Shown here: piece after piece, positions 59,235 to 64,000 of the stretch | How positions within the stretch are numbered: position 1 is the first letter of the stretch | Layout of the letters: the number at the start of each line of letters is the position of its first letter | Assembly: GCA_901472455.1 (NCBI GenBank) | Contig: LR590464.1 | Location: 3,286,001-3,350,000, forward strand | Origin: Leclercia adecarboxylata | Lineage (GTDB): Bacteria; Pseudomonadota; Gammaproteobacteria; Enterobacterales; Enterobacteriaceae | Length of the DNA stretch: 64,000 nt | Reading direction: 5' to 3' | Notes under the pieces: generated by a model | Told to the model about the DNA's origin: nothing | Databases searched by the model: none | Seen by the model: only the letters and a program-made list of their open reading frames with translations | Made by a program: the position numbers and the translations under genes

Positions 59235-60995
59235 ATGATGTCTTTTGAACAACCGCACGATAACACCGACTTTATTAATGAACTGACGCGACTGGTGGGG
59301 TCAGCCCACCTGCTGACCGACGCCGCGAAAACCGCGCGCTACCGCAAGGGTTTTCGCTCCGGTCAAGGGGACGCGCTGGCGGTGGTTTTCCCGGGCACGC
59401 TGCTGGAACTGTGGCGGGTGCTCAGCGCCTGCGTGGCGGCAGACAAAATTATTCTGATGCAGGCGGCCAATACCGGCCTGACCGAAGGCTCCACGCCGAA
59501 CGGCAACGATTACGACCGCGACATTGTGATTATCAGCACCCTGCGCCTCGACAAGCTGCATCTGCTGGATAAAGGCGAGCAGGTGCTGGCCTATCCGGGG
59601 ACCACCGCTCTATTCCCTGGAAAAAGCGCTGAAGCCGCTGGGCCGGGAGCCGCACTCGGTGATTGGCTCATCCTGTATTGGCGCGTCGGTAATTGGCGGG
59701 ATCTGCAATAACTCCGGTGGCTCGCTGGTGCAGCGTGGCCCGGCCTACACCGAAATGTCGCTGTTTGCGCGTATCGACGAGCAGGGCAAACTGACCCTGG
59801 TGAACCACCTGGGCATCGATCTGGGCGTCACGCCGGAGCAGATCCTCAGCAAGCTGGATGACGATCGCGTTAAGGACAGCGATGTGCTGCATGACGGGCG
59901 TCACGCCACGATCATGACTACATCACCCGGGTGCGCGAAATCGATGCCGATACCCCGCCCGCTATAACGCTGACCCGGATCGCCTGTTTGAGTCCTCCGG
60001 CTGTGCGGGCAAGCTGGCGGTCTTTGCCGTGCGGCTGGATACCTTCCCGGCCGAGAAGCGGCAGCAGGTGTTTTACATTGGCACCAACCAGCCGGAAGTG
60101 CTGACCACCATTCGTCGTCATATTCTCGGGGAGTTCACCCACCTGCCGGTCGCCGGGGAGTATATGCACCGGGATATTTACGACATTGCCGAACGCTACG
60201 GTAAAAGATACCTTTCTGATGATCGACAAGCTCGGCACCGACAAGATGCCCTTCTTCTTCACCATGAAGGGGCGCACCGATGCGATGCTGGAGAAGGTGT
60301 CGCTGTTTAAGCCCCACTTTACCGACCGCTTTATGCAAAAGATTGGCAACGCCTTCCCGGCGCACCTGCCGCCTCGGATGAAAAGCTGGCGAGATAAGTA
60401 CGAGCATCACCTGCTGTTGAAGATGGCAGGCGATGGGGATTGCCGAAGCGCAGAGCTGGCTGGCCGAGTTCTTTAAAACTGCCGAAGGCGACTTCTTCGC
60501 CTGTACGCCTGAAGAGGGCAGCAAAGCCTTTTTACACCGCTTTGCCGCCGCCGGGGCCGCGATCCGCTACCAGGCCGTACATGCCGACGAAGTGGAAGAT
60601 ATTCTGGCGCTGGATATTGCCCTGCGCCGCAACGATACCGACTGGTTTGAGACGCTGCCGCCGGAGATCGACAGCCAGCTGGTGCATAAGCTCTATTACG
60701 GTCACTTTATGTGCTATGTCTTCCATCAGGATTACATCGTCAAAAAAGGGGTCGATGCCCATGCCCTGAAGGCGCAGATGCTGGAGTTACTGCGGGCGCG
60801 CGGGCGCAATATCCCGCGGAACACAATGTGGGTCACATTTACGAAGCGCCGGCCGCATTAAAGCAGTTTTATCGCGAAAACGACCCGACAAATAGCATGA
60901 ACCCGGGCATTGGAAAAACAACCAAGCATAAAAACTGGAAGGAACAGCCTGAAGCAGCGGGTCATAGCCCGCAACCTACTGATCAAACCAGTTAG
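59235..60995 (+). CDS. dld: Dld, quinone-dependent D-lactate dehydrogenase (frameshifted)
   Basis: FAD-containing peripheral membrane enzyme oxidising D-lactate to pyruvate and feeding the quinone pool. PCMH-type FAD domain at the N-terminus (FPGTLLELWRVLSACVAADK and the FAD motif region QAANTGLTEGSTPNGNDYDR, then SVIGSSCIGASVIGGICNNSGG). The membrane-binding and C-terminal cap domains follow (VHKLYYGHFMCYVFHQDYIV, then ENDPTNSMNPGIGKTTKHKNW). Start ATG 59235 after AGGGG. Indels near 59608, 59919, 59955, 60206, 60438 and 60815 break it; repaired length about 583, slightly longer than the 571 of E. coli because of an extended tail. Confidence 0.94.
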
Positions 60996-61049
60996 CCCAC
61001 TGGACCTGCTGTTAAGCCCTCATGAATCGTACTAGAGTAACCCCGGGTC

Positions 61050-61077
61050 GCCAGAGAAAACTTTCTCTGGCTTTTTT
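61050..61077 (+). terminator. Terminator between dld and the acetyltransferase gene
   Basis: Perfect ten-base stem GCCAGAGAAA/TTTCTCTGGC with a two-base loop and six T. It ends 17 bases before the next start. Confidence 0.85.
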
Positions 61078-61094
61078 GCGAGGAGCGGACAGCT

Positions 61095-61649
61095 ATGTCG
61101 GCTATTGAAACTTTTTCCGAAACTGATGTTCAGGTTCGCGATGCCGAGGCGGAGGACGCGCATGCCATTGCCGCCATCTACGCCTGGCATGTCCTTCACG
61201 GGCGCGCGTCCTTTGAAGAGGTTCCCCCTACCGTAGACGAAATGCGCCAGCGTATAAATACGGTGACCAGCCAGGGGTTGCCCTGGCTGGTGGCGCTCTA
61301 TCGGGGAATTGTGGTGGGCTTCTGTTACGCCACGCACTATCGAGCGCGCACCGGATACCGTTACACCATTGAAGAGTCGATCTACGTCGAGGCCAGCACG
61401 CCCGGGCGCGGCTTTGGCAGCGCGCTGTTAAGCGCCCTGATTGCCCGTAGCGAAGAGGGACCGTGGCGGCAGATGATCGCTATCGTCGGAGATGGACCAA
61501 ACAATGCCGGTTCGTTACGCCTGCACAAAAAACACGGATTCGAAGTGGCGGGACAGCTCAGAAGTGTGGGTTATAAAAAAGGCGACTGGCGCGATACGCT
61601 GATTTTGCAACGTCCCCTCAACGAGGGGGACTGGACGCTGCCGGAGTAA
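61095..61649 (+). CDS. GNAT N-acetyltransferase, phosphinothricin/methionine-sulfone type
   Basis: Cytoplasmic acetyltransferase, 184 residues, intact. Similar to PAT/MnaT enzymes that acetylate methionine sulfone, methionine sulfoximine or phosphinothricin. Family marks: VRDAEAEDAHAIAAIYAWHV at the N-terminus, GFCYATHYRARTGYRYTIEESIYV (beta-4/beta-5, with the catalytic Glu region), the acetyl-CoA loop GRGFGSALLSALI and NAGSLRLHKKHGFEVAG. Start ATG 61095 with AGGAG nine bases upstream. This gene is not in the E. coli K-12 order between dld and pbpG, so it is an insertion in the backbone. Physiological substrate unknown. Confidence 0.85.
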   Translation: MSAIETFSETDVQVRDAEAEDAHAIAAIYAWHVLHGRASFEEVPPTVDEMRQRINTVTSQGLPWLVALYRGIVVGFCYATHYRARTGYRYTIEESIYVEASTPGRGFGSALLSALIARSEEGPWRQMIAIVGDGPNNAGSLRLHKKHGFEVAGQLRSVGYKKGDWRDTLILQRPLNEGDWTLPE

Positions 61650-61659
61650 TACACATTAT

Positions 61660-61700
61660 TCCCGGCCTACAAACCGTAGGCCGGTATCACGTCACCCGGC
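61660..61700. repeat. REP element
   Basis: CCCGGCCTAC and GTAGGCCGG form an inverted pair, followed by GTCACCCGGCG, in the style of enterobacterial REP sequences. It lies between the convergent acetyltransferase and pbpG genes. Confidence 0.65.
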
Positions 61701-61713
61701 GATGACAGACGAC

Positions 61714-62635
61714 TCAATCGTTTTGTGCCGTCGCCATCTGCGCCGCTTTCTGCTTTTTATAACTCAGCGCCGCAGCCGGTACTGGCTGCACCTTCCCGGT
61801 TTCAATCCAGGTACGCAGGCGGCTGGCGTCGGCAAAGTGGGTATATTTGCCAAAGGCGTCCATGACCACCAGCGCCACCGGCTTGCCATTAAAGACCGTA
61901 CGCATGACCAGACAGTGGCCGGCGGCGTTAGTAAAGCCGGTTTTAGTCAGCTGGATATTCCAGTTATCGCGGTAGACCAGATGGTTGGTGTTACGAAACG
62001 GCAGGGTATAGGCCGGGTTCGAGAAGGTCGCCATCTCTTCGCGAGTGGTGCTGAGCTGGCCAAGCAGTGGGTACTGCTTAGTGGCAATCAGCAGTCTCGT
62101 CAGATCCTGCGCCGTGGAGACATTATGAATCGACAGACCGGTCGGCTCCACAAAGTGCGTCTGAACCATCCCCAGTGCCTTCGCTTTCGCGTTCATCGCC
62201 CGGATAAACGCATCATAGCCACCCGGATAGTGGTGCGCGAGGCTTGCAGCGGCGCGGTTTTCCGAGGACATCAGCGCCAGCAGCAGCATGTTTTTACGGC
62301 TGATTTCACTGTTCAGGCGTACGCGGGAGTAGATCCCTTTCATCTCTGGCGTGTGGCTGATATCGACGCGCAGTTTTTCATCCAGCGGCAGTCGTGCATC
62401 CAGCACCACCATCGCGGTCATTAATTTGGTAATCGAAGCGATCGGGCGCACCAGATTGGGGTGGCTGGAATAGATCACTTTGTTGGTATTCAAATCGACG
62501 ATCATGGCGCTACCGGAGGCAATCTCCGGCTGGGTGGCAGTAGCCACAGCGGCAGGTTTAGCGATCGCCGGGGACGCCCACTGGCACAGTCAGCAACAGT
62601 GCCAGACTCAGTAAAGAAACGCGGAATTTCAGCAT
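61714..62635 (-). CDS. pbpG: PbpG, D-alanyl-D-alanine endopeptidase PBP7 (one frameshift)
   Basis: Periplasmic low-molecular-weight penicillin-binding protein that cuts DD-crosslinks in peptidoglycan. Serine-acyl transferase motifs: SITK (in [11 protein letters not shown]), SEN (in [13 protein letters not shown]) and KTG (in [12 protein letters not shown]). Signal peptide [20 protein letters not shown] begins at ATG 62635. An extra base near 62575 separates it from the mature frame ([17 protein letters not shown]). Repaired length about 306 residues, E. coli 310. Followed by a REP element. Confidence 0.95.
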
Positions 62636-62802
62636 GGTGAGATTTCTGATAATTATTCATGCACGTAATAACGTACACCGCCCGGGTCATAGCGCGAACG
62701 CGGGCTGGCTAAGGCATCATAGCCGTCCAGATGCCTTGCTGCCAGCAGTTAATCGTGAACAGATGCTGCATTGCTGGCAATTACACCAGCAATGCAGGAG
62801 CC

Positions 62803-63390
62803 TCAGAAGAGACGATAACCATAACCCCAAAGAATAACTGTCAGCGCCAGCAGCACTTCCAGCAACAGCACGCCAATGGCGAGCGTTGAACCAGAGAAGC
62901 TACGGCCCTCTTCTTTGTTGATATTCAGGAAGGTAGGAATACCGATATAGAGCAGATATCCGGTGTAAAACAGCGCCAGCGTCCCCACCAGGGCGCACAG
63001 CCAGACTAATGGATAGAGCGCCACAATCCCGCTCAGAAACAGCGGCGTTGCCACGTACCCGGCAAACACCATACAGTGCGTCAGCGAAGGGCGCTGCGGA
63101 TAATTACGCGCCATCCAGTAAATCACTCGCCCCATCACCGCGACACCCGCCAGCATGAGGGCATAAAACACCACCGCCAGCGCCAGGCCGGTGGTCCAGG
63201 AGAGTTTTACAATGTTGCCGTCGTCAAAATCCCAGCCAATTTGCGTGGTGCCAATAAAGGCGCAAATGACCGGCACCGCGGCCATCAGCAGCACATGGTG
63301 GGTGTAGTGATGACTGACCGTTTCGTTTTCGCTTCTTATGACGTGCATTTCACGATCGGGATGGGAAAAGAGTCCCCAGACATGGTTCAT
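62803..63390 (-). CDS. yohC: YohC, Yip1-domain inner-membrane protein
   Basis: 195-residue inner-membrane protein of unknown function, same length as E. coli YohC, intact. Cytoplasmic N-terminus MNHVWGLFSHPDREMHVIRSE, then five TM helices of the Yip1 type (HHVLLMAAVPVICAFIG, GLALAVVFYALMLAGVAVMG, VALYPLVWLCALVGTLALF, and the last VLLLEVLLALTVILWGY). No catalytic residues. Start ATG 63390. Monocistronic on the minus strand. Confidence 0.94.
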   Translation of the reverse strand: MNHVWGLFSHPDREMHVIRSENETVSHHYTHHVLLMAAVPVICAFIGTTQIGWDFDDGNIVKLSWTTGLALAVVFYALMLAGVAVMGRVIYWMARNYPQRPSLTHCMVFAGYVATPLFLSGIVALYPLVWLCALVGTLALFYTGYLLYIGIPTFLNINKEEGRSFSGSTLAIGVLLLEVLLALTVILWGYGYRLF

Positions 63391-63655
63391 AACGCCCCCT
63401 TGTTGTCGGCCCGCTAGCGATAACTCAAGTATAATGCAGGCCTGAGATTATTTTTTGTACAGCGTAATAATGCAGCAAATTGCGGGGCGTTCTGATATGT
63501 TAATGCCTACTAAACAGGCGGTTACAAAAAGGCCTCTTTCATGCCGGAATTCATCTTTTTTAAAAAAGGAAATACCCTCTCGGCCTTGAGAAGTCCAACG
63601 TGCAGGGAGCCAGGTTGTTGCTTGAGCAGGGTTATGAAAACAGTTTGAAGAAATT

Positions 63656-63805
63656 ATGGCCTCTGACAGCCAGCATGCCCTGGCGCGTCTGGCCGATATC
63701 AAAAAAGAAGAGGCCCTGACGGAACATGCCTTTATGACCTGGCCCGCTTTTGCCGCGGCGGTGGCCATCATTATGATGGTTGTGGGGTATCTGTTCAGCA
63801 ACTAG
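63656..63805 (+). CDS. Possible small membrane protein, 49 residues
   Basis: Open frame from ATG 63656 (MASDSQHALARLADIKKEEA) with GAAGAA seven bases upstream. It ends in one strong TM helix (AFAAAVAIIMMVVGYLFSN) 24 bases before yohD. In the adjacent frame immediately upstream, LLLEQGYENS reads plausibly into FEEIMASDSQ if one base is missing, so the real protein may be longer and start further left. Not recognised; it might be a tail-anchored protein. Low certainty. Confidence 0.4.
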   Translation: MASDSQHALARLADIKKEEALTEHAFMTWPAFAAAVAIIMMVVGYLFSN

Positions 63806-63829
63806 CGTTTCCTGCGCTACGCTTATCGT

Positions 63830-64000
63830 ATGGATATTAATACTCTCATTGCACAGTATGGCTATGCCGCGTTGGTTGTGGGCAGCATAGCGGAAGGCGA
63901 AACCATCACCCTGCTGGGTGGCGTGGCGGCGCATCAGGGATTGTTACGTTTCCCGCTGGTTGTGGCGGCAGTCGCGCTGGGCGGGATGATCGGTGACCAG
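63830..64000 (+). CDS. yohD: YohD, DedA-family membrane protein (3' end missing)
   Basis: First 57 residues of a DedA/SNARE-associated family inner-membrane protein, cut by the window end (E. coli YohD 192 residues). MDINTLIAQYGYAALVVGS, then the family's conserved acidic stretch AEGETITLLGGVAAHQG and LGGMIGDQ, which in DedA proteins carries the functional Glu and the GxxxGD-type signature. DedA proteins are proposed lipid flippases linked to proton-gradient homeostasis. Start ATG 63830. Confidence 0.93.
   Translation, partial: MDINTLIAQYGYAALVVGSIAEGETITLLGGVAAHQGLLRFPLVVAAVALGGMIGDQ

Overview
The window is chromosomal DNA from a GC-rich member of the Enterobacteriaceae, in the Enterobacter/Klebsiella/Lelliottia range. 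The backbone follows the E. coli K-12 order from mdtB to yohD: mdtBCD-baeSR, yegQ, cyaR, yegS, fbaB, thiD-thiM, rcnB, mrp, metG, yehS-btsR-btsS, mlrA, yohO, yehWXY-osmF, bglX, dld, pbpG, yohC, yohD. The genus is an inference from proteins recalled from memory. No insertion sequence, prophage, tRNA, rRNA or CRISPR array was seen.

Layout. 1-8917 is the MdtABC efflux pump (5' end missing), MdtD and the BaeSR system that controls them. 8955-12348 holds a blue-light module (BluR, BluF, YcgZ, YmgA, AriR) that in E. coli lies elsewhere, followed by a cytochrome b561. 13319-16414 is trhP (yegQ), the sRNA CyaR, an unknown small gene and yegS. 16490-22857 is an uncharacterised minus-strand operon: an enolase-superfamily enzyme plus a five-part peptide-type ABC importer, with a good CRP site upstream. 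23167-33453 is the D-arabinitol (dal) and ribitol (rbt) catabolic island. Its outer transporter genes dalT and rbtT form a ~1.2 kb inverted repeat, and it sits where E. coli K-12 carries gat (galactitol). 33498-36357 is fbaB and thiMD under a TPP riboswitch. 36642-40227 is a lipoprotein gene and dat-ddc (1,3-diaminopropane synthesis). 40278-44070 is a wza-wzb-wzc capsule-export set with no sugar-transferase genes beside it. 44569-64000 returns to conserved backbone.

Quality. Many genes are interrupted by single-base indels, mostly one extra base and often in short homopolymers. They hit essential genes such as metG, while translated similarity continues cleanly in the next frame. I therefore treat them as sequencing or assembly errors, not pseudogenes, and give coordinates for the repaired gene. 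Roughly a hundred such sites exist.

How the parts work together: the window combines envelope-stress and efflux control (BaeSR-MdtBCD), light- and growth-phase-dependent biofilm control (BluR/BluF/YcgZ/YmgA/AriR, MlrA, CyaR), pentitol use, polyamine synthesis, polysaccharide export and osmoprotection. The most interesting unexplained items are the enolase-ABC operon, the paired stem-loop leaders before dalT and rbtT, the stand-alone export trio, the TGTACA boxes of the blue-light module, and a perfect 27-base palindrome before dat.
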